A DNA stretch of 64,000 bases, from assembly GCA_964035545.1 (NCBI GenBank), contig OZ037768.1, forward strand, positions 21,264,700 to 21,328,699, read 5' to 3'. The translations under genes and the position numbers were made by a program. Positions within the stretch are counted from its first letter, which is position 1; each line of letters starts with the position of its first letter. Under the pieces are notes generated by a model. It saw only the letters and a program-made list of their open reading frames with translations. It had not been told where the DNA came from and did no database searches. The stretch comes from Bugula neritina. Its lineage: Eukaryota; Bryozoa; Gymnolaemata; Cheilostomatida; Bugulidae. Positions 1-11,100 of the stretch are shown here, piece by piece.

Positions 1-58
1 AACTAACAGACTTCTCTCTGACCTTAATTCGATTAAAAAGTTCTCTGTTCCACGCACT

Positions 59-2493
59 TCAACGATACTCATTGTTCCATATGTAGTCGTATTTACTAAG
101 CTGTGGTTGACAACCTAACATATTATTATGTACAGCATAATCAAATGAGAAAGGATTGATGTTGTCTTCTTTGAGTTTCTGTTTTAACGCAGCTTCTTCT
201 TCTAGCATTTTCTGAGTCACCACTCTCGCACGAAAGGGTAAGTTATGAGCTACTATCTTCAGCATCCAGTATACATCTTCAAACTCCACTGTTCCTATAA
301 CACAGTAAAACACACCATTAGTAGTGACCTAACAGATCTGACAACTCCAAACTTGCTTAATAATTTGCAAGATATTTATTATGCAATATTTACAAATATA
401 GAAAAGCATAAGATTTTATCAGAAAAATGTGTAATAAAAGTTCTGTTTAAATTTTATTTTATTAAAAATAGAATATTATTATAATCTTTGCAAGAGACTC
501 TTATTGCCAGAGTAAAATGATTAGTTTTACTAGCATCTGAGAATGAAGAAAAAAGAGCACAACTCCAAATACTTTACCAGCTTTACCTGCTGAATGTTCA
601 ACAAGATGGCATGTAATACGAGATTAGATGAACTAATACATATATAAATGCAAGAGAAAAAAGTTATACTTTTTAGATGGCACAAAGATATGCACTTTTA
701 CAACAGTGGTCTCAAAGTACTGGATCTTGCATCATATCATATATAATATTACGTATCTTGATATATCATAACTGGTATTACAGCAAACTGTATATATGAG
801 TTGGAAAAGCTTACTATAATTGACATTATAACAATAATCAAAACTCTAATGCATATTTTTACAGGCCAGTAATCTTACCTCCCATTTCTAAAATTATACG
901 ATTGGCTTTAATAGGTGTGACATAGTGATGGATGTTGCCTTTCCCTCCACCCATACGAGAGCCCACAGGCTTTTTTGTGATAGGTTTCCAGGGGGCGTCT
1001 ATTCGCCAGATTGCAAACATGGTGTTGGGGTCCATCTTCCTGTTTATCTTGAGTCTGGAGGACTCAATGTGGCCGTACGTCAAGTTGCCTCCGAGTAGCG
1101 CCTAAATATCATACGCAACAACACTTTGTAAATAAAGTTAAGTGTATATTGATAACCCAAACCAATTATTCATAATTACAGTAACACAAATTAATTATTG
1201 AATAATTAAAAAGAGCTGAGCTATTAAAAGTGAAAACTTTGAAAGATTTAGAAACACCAAGCCACTCAACTACTTTATTTAGGCTGCTTTAGTTACCCCC
1301 CAACTTAAAGCATCATGTAAGAAACTCAGGTTAGATGAACTACAGTCTACACAATTCCTGCATTAAGATGTGATTGAACCTTAGCATAGATATGCAAACA
1401 TACAAATACAAACAATTAGCAAGGAAAAGAGAACGGCGGAATACGGGAGTGTTACCTGCACACCAAACTGCTTGTGAATAAGTTTATTATGCACTAGCTC
1501 AGGACCTCTTATATCTATCACTCTTTTAGGCATCTTACGAGGTTTAGTGTTGCTCTGAGCGTTGGGGTTTTTAGGCAGCAGAGGCAGCTTTCTCTTGTCC
1601 CACAGAGGAAACACCACATCTATAGAATATCGATACGCGAGTAAACAATTTGATATATTTATAAACAGACAACAAGAGGAAAAGGTTCATTTTTCAACAC
1701 TGTGTATTTTTATACTCACGGCTATAATCTGGTGGACTTCTATAATTAGTTATAAACCGGCAAAGGAGTTTATTTATAAAAGGGGTATCTAAAAATACAT
1801 CAACAGTCAAAGCAAATCTTAATACATACATGTCCTATGATAATGTTGCATTATAATTTTATAAAAGAAATTATTAATAACCAGTAGATAAAAATATTAA
1901 TATACACCTGCATTAATATTGATAACTCATAACAGATATGGTGGTGATAAAACTTAGCCTTGCAAACATATTGATGATTATTAGTATTATGATATTTACT
2001 ACAATAATGTTATATTTACATTACTATTAGGACGGTTTCTAAAGCTATTATCAATAGTATTACTAAAAGTATAACTTGGCCTTATATTCTATAAGTTCAT
2101 GAATCCAGGTGATAGCATTAGTATTACTATTAGTGTATTACTATTAGTATTACTATTAGATCAGACTTAGTATTAGTATTAGTATTAGTATTACTATTAC
2201 TATTAGTATTAGTGTAATTGTACACTAGAAATTAGAGCAGGTATAGCAACAAATATAAAAACAATAACTATTGATTATAATAAAAATAGTAATAGTAATA
2301 GTAATAGTAATACTAATAGTATAAGATTAAGTATTACTATTATTATTACTTTAATAGAATTAAATATAAAATAAAAAATAAATTCAATACACAATCACAA
2401 TGACAATTAATGAATTATTTGTAACCAAAGCAGCAATAAAAAGTAATATGAATACTTACGAAGAATTTCACTTGTACATTGAAAAGACAACAT
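59..2493 (-). CDS. MRPL16: Mitochondrial large-subunit ribosomal protein uL16m (MRPL16), five coding exons
   Basis: Component of the mitochondrial 39S ribosomal subunit; bacterial L16 family, which sits near the A site and tRNA elbow. Minus-strand exons 2493-2460, 1788-1720, 1619-1456, 1101-879 and 288-59 join in frame to 720 nt (239 aa; human is about 251 aa). The conserved L16 core is plain in exon 4 ([20 protein letters not shown], then [17 protein letters not shown] and EMGGK). The last exon continues with FEDV, the HNLPF segment and NMLG near the C-terminus, as in vertebrate MRPL16. The first exon ends in phase (CTT C joined to AT ACC) and, with exon 2, gives a Lys/Arg-containing N-terminus typical of a mitochondrial presequence. 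The gene shares its upstream region with divergent CHCHD3. The first exon is the least certain part. Confidence 0.9.
2100..2345. repeat. (TATTAG/TACTAA)n simple-sequence region
   Basis: Dense runs of TATTAG, TATTAC and TAGTAA hexamers on both strands between MRPL16 coding exons 1 and 2. Related runs occur at 14580-14730, 22722-22893 and 51905-51995, so the motif is spread through the locus. Confidence 0.75.
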
Positions 2494-3185
2494 ATCCAAC
2501 CTTGAAAATATTGATATAGTTATCTTTGCTTACATAAAATTAAAATAACTATTTGAATTATTAATTACTATACAACATGAGTTGAAACAGAAACATAATT
2601 TGCAACTATATTTAAATCAATACAAATGCACAAATGTAGTGTTTATAGTAGTATATGTAAAATAATTTACCTACATACGTTACTTTTGTGCACATTAAAC
2701 ATCCTTGACCTACAATGTAGCTTGTGTTCATCAAATCAACTTAGATAACAAATAGTTGGGTTCGTGATGCTCGTGACTCAGTTTCTATAAAAATTAGGCT
2801 AAACACAGTTAGACCATTATGAGGTCATTTAAAATGTGAAACCGGTTTCCGATTAACTTTTTACTGCAACGAATAGTTTTTATTTTAATGTTTATAACTT
2901 TATGCGAAGCTACTGACATTCACCCTTTGCTATTACACACATAAGTGAGTCAGGTTATCATAATTGATTATCTTTATCTTACAACCAAAATTTATAATAT
3001 ATAATATTGCTCAATATGAATATGAAGTTTTAATTATTACTTTTAATTTAGATCAGACTAAGAATCGGTCCAAGAAATCAGACTCGCAGTTGGTGACTCT
3101 AAATTTTAGAAACAGAATTAGTATTACTATTGTTATAAGTATTGAGCTTTAAATTAGTAGTTTTCTTTTTAGTTGGAAGTTTAAA
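2494..3185. promoter_or_regulatory. Shared upstream region of divergent MRPL16 and CHCHD3
   Basis: About 690 bp separate the two inferred start codons, which point away from each other. Both genes encode nuclear-made mitochondrial proteins, so a bidirectional promoter is likely. The sequence is AT-rich without an obvious CpG island. A TGACTCA (AP-1/NF-E2-type) heptamer lies near 2774 and an ACCGGTTT motif near 2840. No transcription start can be placed from sequence. The site assignments are motif matches only. Confidence 0.5.
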
Positions 3186-5783
3186 ATGGGTGCAAGTCAA
3201 AGCAGCGAAACTCGTTCAGTCACTTTGAAAAATGAAAACCCCAATGAAATAGCTGTAAGTGAGTATACACTTTTTAAATGTGAAGTTTAATTTATTTATG
3301 GAATATAAAAGCATGTTTACTTGGCCTGCTAGCTTGTCATTAGCTTAGATAGTTTGAGCAGTCGTCATATAATATATTATATTGCATGTCTATTTTTTGT
3401 AAGGTAAATCAATTTTTTACGTGCTTTTATAAAAAAAATATGGTGATTGGTTGTGAGACATAAGATTATAAGGTAACTTAATTTTTGTGTGTGCTTTTAT
3501 TAAATTCTTGGTGATTTTCGGTTAGACAGTGAACTTTTACATAAGAATTGACATTTATATTTGCACTTATGTCAATGTTGAGTGTTATGTAAGGCAGCGT
3601 GGTAAGCAAATAGGATTGTTTGAAATAAGTTGATACATACCAAAAGACTGCAGTGTTGTTCTACTGTTTCTTCAGTGGCAAACTTTATGTGTTTTGTTAG
3701 ATTAGTCAGAGCGTCTTGTGTAGCAGCGTGCCTGAACCTGAAGAAAACGCAAATGAACAGTCTTCTACAAAAGTAAGTAAATGTTTTCTGTGACTTTTGC
3801 GTGTTTTTAATGCTTAGCTGACTAGTCTAAATATGTTTCACCAAAGAGTGATAGAAGACACTCAGTCACTCAGTAAATAGTAAAGTATAATTTAATAGCA
3901 TAGCCTGTAGTCTATAGTTATGACATTGAACAATAGTTATTAAGTTTCTAATGTAAAATAATGTTACAGTTTACAGTATCTCAGGCTCCTTGCCAGGCTC
4001 ACTTCTAGTTTGTTATTAAACTGATATTCACTGTAGATTTTTGTGAATAATCATAGGCTCACTTGTATTGTTGAACTAATACTCACTATAGATTTATATG
4101 TATAAGCTTTTTTACACTCTAATCCGTTTTTATAGAAAAAAAGAACTTACTCTGAAGAGGAAACAGCCAATCTGACGGCTAAACTCGACAAAGATTATGC
4201 CGCTTGGATTACAGATGTAGAGAGAAAAGTATGCTAATGCAGAATTTATATACCAGATCTATTTGCATTCTATTGTTAGAATGGAGTAAGCTGACCTTGA
4301 TATTGCGTTAACTTTTTTCTTTATCTTGTTTCACAGTCTAAATTTGTTTTCCCAACAAGTCTAGTGGCAGGTGCTGCCACTACTAAATTAAACAAGTCTT
4401 GCTTTGCTATATACATGCTAAATTCTGATCTAGAGGGATAACACAGCATAATGCCCCTAGAAGGGGATATTTTTGTAGCCAATGATTGTATTTACAGAAT
4501 GAAAGTGTAACCAAACAGTTACGAGATGAGCTAGTACAAAAAGCAGACGCCTTATATGAAAGATTTGCGTAAGTATTTTGACATTGCTTTCTCGTGTTTT
4601 ATGTAGCTACATTAGACCTATGGATCTTACTAGAGCAGGTGTTTTCAGGAATTTTAAATTTTTTTTTTCCTTTCAAATTTTATTATACTATACGATTAAT
4701 AACTTAACTTTAGTAATATTAATAAAGTTAAGATACTCAGTTCTTTTACTTACATATATTTAGCGCTCTTTATAATGAGCTGCAATTTTCTAGAAAATTT
4801 CTCATTTTCACCAGCTTTAAGTAGTATATAAGAAGTTTTGAAGATTTGTATACCTGCAAAAAATGTAATGTTAATGTTATTTTTTATCCTTTAGAGTTTA
4901 GAGTCATTTATGTATTTTTTATTCAAACTAAGTGTGCTGTATGCATTTTGTAAACTCAGAATTTTTACTCAAGTGACTTATATAATATAGTCTAGTGATG
5001 TTATTGCAGGTAGAATATATTTTAGTTCTGGTGTTACTGGTAAATTGTAGTTTATTGTCCAGTACTGGCATTGCAGTTAGAACACAACACATAGTCTAGG
5101 ATGGACATTGGGTGCTATGTGAATTTATATACTTAGTCTAATAGTTTAGTACATACTTTGCAGGTATGTTGAAGGCAAGCCCATCTGTGAAGAGGCCAAG
5201 AAAGCTGTCCTAGAGTGTTATGAATCTAATGTAACTACTCCATTGAACTGTTCAGAAGAAGTAAAATATTTCACCAACTGTGTCAAAAATTACCAAATCA
5301 ACTACGTGAGTTGTCGATAGTTTTTCTTTTAAAACCAATGACTTTTAAACGGGTCTAAAAGTTTGAGTGAAAATATTATAGTAAAATGATTTTGTTCCTA
5401 TAATATTTGTTGATTTGAAATAATCTGCTAAGGCAACTCCTTTTAACATGTCATATGGTAAATTGTAGCCATCACTGGCTGCTTAGGGTGTTTCCTTCTA
5501 TTGTTTGATATGTTAAGAGTTGCCCGATTTCTGTAAAAATGAACTTCTCACTTGCTTCTATATATAATGCACTTTTATTGTACGTTAAACCAGGCGTATT
5601 TGAAAAGGCCAGTAGGCCTACTGTATTTAGCTTACTTATGTATTATATCATCTGAATGGTTGCCATTCTAATCATTTCTGCTTATCTGTCATTTAGATTT
5701 GTTTGCGCGTTATTTTAATTGCAAATTGTTTTTTGTTGTAGGATAAAAGACAGCATCTACCTAAACCTGTTAAAACCAAATAA
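3186..5783 (+). CDS. CHCHD3: MICOS subunit MIC19 (CHCHD3/CHCHD6 family), six exons
   Basis: MIC19 is a peripheral inner-membrane protein of the MICOS complex that links MIC60 to the SAM complex and maintains crista junctions. Exons 3186-3254, 3701-3772, 4136-4228, 4498-4568, 5164-5305 and 5742-5783 join to 489 nt (162 aa), shorter than the human protein (about 227 aa), mainly in the central helical region. The start is MGASQSS, an N-myristoylation sequence with Gly2, as in human MGGTTS. Exon 2 begins ISQSV, resembling the IS-x-SV segment of invertebrate homologues. Exons 3-4 encode a charged helix. Exon 5 holds a twin CX9C CHCH domain: Cys spaced by exactly nine residues in the segments starting ICEEAKK and NCSEEVK. 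A polyadenylation signal AATAAA lies at 6176-6181. Invertebrates usually have one gene for CHCHD3/6, so the symbol follows CHCHD3. Confidence 0.93.
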
Positions 5784-6602
5784 TTACAGAGCTTCAGTAT
5801 TTATTTTATGACATTTTCAATATGATCTACTACTTGTTGAAAGTTTTCGAGTTGTTTTGAATGTATGTAATGTCTTGATTTCGCTGTATTAAAAGTTGCC
5901 AAAAGGTTTTTTATGCTTAAGCCAGTTTAAAAAATGTACCAAGCACTCCTTTAAAGGTAAGCAGAGTTAGGTGTATTATTTTCATGATGTTCTGTGAAAA
6001 CTGTGTGTTATTTTAGTCACTTTTTGTTAATGCCAAGTCATTGCTTCATGACAACTCCTAAAGTAACGTTATTTAGTGACAGTTCTTTGCTTGTAAGTTT
6101 CACAAGGTTTGTTATGGATATACTAGTTGGATTATTGAAATGATTTTACATCCACGTATCAACTATTTAAACTGAAATAAAATGCAAGAAAAGTATAACT
6201 TTGTTTATATTTGAAAAGCAGTAAAACTACAGCCACCCATAGAACAGTCTAGAATGTGTCAGACAATAAATTAGTATAATTTAGAAACTATTTGCCTAAG
6301 AAACAGTTGACGTGTGATAAAATAGCATAAGATACTATTACTAGCTGAACAACAAGAGTAAAAGTACGGAGATGGTTAATCATCTAATACTAATAAATAT
6401 AAGTTATACATTTACACATCGAATAGCATTTAGCTTTTCATTAGTAATTGAAAGATCTGTGCCTGGTACGAGGAGATTATCCAGAAGAAATTATACTCTT
6501 GATTTGGAATTTTTTAGACTAATGTTACTAATCATCCGTATTCTGGTTAGAATCTCAATTCATGCACCTAGTAGTGTAGAAAGTAAAGCTGTGTTCAGTC
6601 AA
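5784..6602. other. Convergent 3' region between CHCHD3 and RPGRIP1L
   Basis: This holds the CHCHD3 3' UTR with AATAAA at 6176-6181 and the 3' flank of RPGRIP1L on the other strand. Short open frames here look like chance. No other gene, RNA or mobile element was recognised. Confidence 0.6.
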
Positions 6603-8140
6603 CTAACTAGGACGTTTGACGTCGCTAGGTAACTCTTCATTGATCACCTGCAGTGCTGTCAAACATTCCACGCTGACGCTCAGTACTCCTATCTCTAGCT
6701 GCTCATCGTCAATATCGTAAACTGCAACATAAATGTGAAGTTATAGATCTGCTATTTCACATTATTTCGTAAAACATTGCACCCAGATAAATTATAATGC
6801 AATGCATCAAATCAACGTCTATAAAATATGAAAGTCAAACAGTTATTACTTATTAGGTCAGCGCAAACTCAAAAATTTAAGTGGCATCAGCATTGTTTTA
6901 GTTGATCATTGGGTACAAAAAATTATGCTTTTGAAATTACTTATAGACCCCCTGTACATAAATATATATAAATAAATAACAAAATGATAGCAAAGTAAAC
7001 TTTATATAAGCTATTGCAACAGTATTCAGTAATTTACACTAAGTGAGCTATTTTACCAGTTAAACTTGTGTCTATGGCATCTTTCTTTGCATTAAAAATA
7101 TCGACCAATGAGATGGAAGCAAAGCCGACATCAAAACACTCCGCAGACTCGTCACCTTCTGGTGGTTCAGAAACTACGGTGAATGTCAGTCTAAAAAGAA
7201 GGGAGAAAGAATTGCTTTTTTAATAATGGAGTATATAAGCAAAAATATTTTTTGTGAATATTATACATTGTAGTGTGGCAAGCGTTATTGCTTTTAGCTA
7301 TAACAGTACGATCATTGTAGTAACACAAGTGTTGAGAGGAAAACCTATGTAAATATAATGCTAAAATCAAGAGCAAATTTCTATGTTTTAATAATAAAAG
7401 AGTTTATTGAACTTATACTGCCAGTGAGAAAAATAGTTGTGAAATGACTGAAATGGCTATTCAGTAGCAAACAAAGAGCTACAAAAAGAAACTGTGGCTA
7501 AGAAAAATTGTTGCTAAGGAAACTTGTTACCACGAGAAACTGTTGCTAAGGAAACTTGTTACCAAGGGAAACCAATAAACTTACAAGCTGTCATCTGGAG
7601 AGTTGGGCAGCAGCATGCTAGCCAAATACTGTCTTCTCTCGTAATTAGATTTCATGTCCACATGGAAAACTAACAACAAATTACTTCTAGTTATTATAAG
7701 CCAAATTCTCATCATTGGCAACGTATGGCAACGCAAAATCTTATTTAAAACATTGTCTGCAAAATTTTCTAATTATTATGAGCTCCTGATTGATAACATA
7801 TCACAGAAAGTTAGAAATTTAAAATCTTAACTGCTAAATTTTATAAACAAAAAACATGAGTACAGTACATAAAAGTGTCTCTAGTCAAAACTCTCCATCA
7901 TTAGGTAATTTATTTGATATATTATGTGTAGTGTTGAACTGAACCTTTTCTGAAATTGAAAGTCAGATGTTGGGATGAGTTCTTCGGTTTGGGAAGTGAA
8001 ATCGGAGTTTCGAGTTCGGCAGGATTTATACCGAGGAAGTTGTAGGCAATGAAAAGCCTTTTGATATCTGGGTCAGAAATGATGTGAGTGTCTTCCTTGA
8101 TGGTCAAGTAACCAACCTCCACCACTACTATTTCCCCATG
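6603..8140 (-). other. RPGRIP1L: RPGRIP1L C-terminal RPGR-interacting (C2-like) domain exons
   Basis: Exons 8140-7945, 7669-7585, 7190-7057 and 6721-6603 encode about the last 178 residues. They contain [42 protein letters not shown] and the final [13 protein letters not shown]. This is the RID fold that binds RPGR in RPGRIP1 proteins. The donor at 7944 is GTTCAG, weaker than consensus. The stop codon is TAG at 6605-6603. Confidence 0.85.
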
Positions 8141-11100
8141 CTACAACACACTCCGGAGTCTAGATTACTATATCATGTTATTGTGTAGAATTACTTGGCA
8201 GAGAATAATGGCAATATGCTTATTCCCTTATCACTCAAAATAACAGCGGAATTACAAGTAATAATAAAATGTTTTAAAAGAAAGTAGTGAAAAAGATAGT
8301 ACTAGTCAGAAGCAACAGTTTTTAAAAAATGGTAAAAGTTGCATCTAAAATGATCAAGACTCTTTTTGTTGGTGGTTACACAGTTTTCTTAAAACTAATA
8401 AAAAATAAATATTGTCTCAACACCTTTACCATCTTCAGCAAAATAGCATTGCTGCCCTTTGGTTGATAAACGATAGCGATATTTCAACACTTAGTTTAAA
8501 TAATCTATAAAAGATTTTATATTCAATGTCCACGATAGTTTGTGCTACAGATAGGGAGTAACTAGACATACATTAAGTGGTGTATCCAGACTCCTGTTCA
8601 CAGGAATTGAAGGCATCATCACTCCTTCGCTGTCGCTGCCGCTCATCTCTCCCGAAGACTTCTCTCCCTCTTTAGCGACCTCATCGTCGTGTCCCGTGAC
8701 AATGTCAGTGTCATCAGCTATAGTGGACTCGTCCTCGGATTCCTCAAAGTAGGTGCCGTTGTGATCCGGGGCCGTGTTGGTGTTGGTCAGTGACTCATCA
8801 CGCAAGTCATCGTCATCAGTAACTAACAACATAGTGGCAGGTGATAAGTCATGTAGAGTGAAGGTGTAGGTGGATAACGTGCAGTAGTTGACAATGTGAA
8901 TAGTACATACAAACACCAGTCTTTTCGGAAGCATGGGTTTGAATCCCACCACTGCCACCATATAGGATTATGATTAATAAGCTTTACTGAGCACAGAACA
9001 TGCTAACTATTTGAATAGTACAGAGTAAAACATTATCTACATAAAACATTAACTATTTAGGTCAAAGCATTTTCATCAATTGTTCTCTGATGCTATAATA
9101 CAATAATAGTCCATAGTGAGTAAAAATGTGGGTAGCATACAAGAAAAAAACGTGTCATTAATACTCAGTAAAACCAGTTGGGTTAATAGAATGAATATTC
9201 ACAGATTTTTTATGGTACAACTTTGTATATAAGTAATGATATCTACGTGTGCAGTGCACATGATTTTCTAGGTACAGGTAGGTAGTTGGTTGTTGAACTT
9301 GAATATCAAGAGTTCGGAATAGTACTTTGGTTTTTTGCAAATTAGTTGCGGTCTTTTAAACATCTTTAAAATTATTTTTGATGCAAATTGGCTGAGCTTG
9401 CAACAGGAACTTTCACGCAAAAGCAGAAATAAAATTTAAAAAAATCCTTAGGTTAGCAAATGGATTTCAATATAATTATGAAAATTCATTTGTACGCCTT
9501 CATTTGGTATGGTAGTAGCACCACTTGTATCCAGTTTCTTACTAGAAGAGTTGAAAGCTGTGTCGTCATCCTCCTCATCTACTTCCTCTTGTAGTTGACC
9601 TTCACCTTGACTGTTTTTACTACTGATTTGTTCTTCAATACTTTCTTGAGAGTCGACTGAAGGTTTGGTAACTAAGCAAAGAAATATACTCACATAAGTT
9701 GTTGGTATGAAGGTGATGGTAATAACAGCTATTGTTTCATGGACGTTGATAAAATATCGGTCAACAGTTCACAAAAGTATCAGAATCATGATTTAGACAC
9801 ACTAGTTGGAGCGTGAGTGTGTCTTATGACTTACAATCCAAACCTCTATCTGAATTGAGATTAATCAAATTGACCTTCAACTCTACACTCCAACTAGTGA
9901 TTATGAGACAGTAAGGAAACCACAGATAGAGAAAGAAATTAACTGGAATCAGAATAGGCATTGAAATGACATTCAGTTAGCAAGCAGCAAAATTGTAACA
10001 TCAATAATATACAGAAATCAGCAGATTACATGAAAAGACAAAGTTTAATAACACCACAAACTAAGTTGTAATTTCTATACATGAAATGTACAAGATGTGT
10101 TACCATCATTGCCTCCTTCCAGCAAATCATCTAAATACAATGTACATGCAGATGTAAGTGTAGATAGCTAACGGCGAGATTGGAGAATATTTACAAAACT
10201 AATTAGAACTTGAAAGAAAATATTATTTCAACAATTGGCACTAAAAAAAATTCAATAGTAAAAATATTTAGGCTGAGAACGAAAAAATTCTTAGTTTACT
10301 AAAATGCGGCAACGCTTGTTAAAACTATTTTTTTACATTTTTCACATTCAAAGTTGTTATGATTTGATAAAGTTGAGTATCAATGAAAATGCAAAGTGAA
10401 GTATTGAGTAATAGTGAAAAGCAGTATAACATATATCACCTGTCACTCTGGGAACAGCTTGTGGAGCAGCTGGAGTAGGTCTAGCTTTGGGATCTGCAAG
10501 CTTAACTTCAGAGGTGGGCTCACTTGCTGACACCCCTACAATATATCAGTATTTCCAAATAGTCACATAGCTACAGCTTCATAGCTGAAATGTTTTGGGA
10601 CAATCACATTAGCAGAGTCAAAGATTTTAGTCGTAAGAAATGTGTTGCATCATCTACCTTCAGATGAAGTAGATAATTCCTCTCTTCTCATTGGTTCAGG
10701 CTCAACCACAGAAGCAGACGGCAAGCTGTCTCCTATTCCGGAAACTTCTACACTTTCACTCGCTGACACTTTAGCTGGATGACTAACATGCTCCTGAACT
10801 GGGGGAGGTGAGGGGACTGTCACGTCACCAGACTCAACCACCACCTCCTTGAACTCCACAGTCTTGCTCTTCTTGGCAGGAGATTTCCGAATGACAGTCG
10901 GTGGCGACTGACCCTTGGAATATGAGTAAACTTACAGGTAAGTAAAAATTAGTGTAGATTTTAATTTAAAACTTGTCCTCCTGTTATAAAAATATGAGTC
11001 GGAGGCATTAGGTAATGTTCTATTCTTTTAAATTATATTGAAATGTTGTAAATTATTAAAAAAAGAATTTAAATTCATCAATTAAAATTTGAGATAAGAA

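Noticed and set aside
8545-8961. 138-residue frame starting [13 protein letters not shown]
   Set aside because: Its first half reads through an intron and the tRNA-Leu relic; only 8572-8822 is exon.
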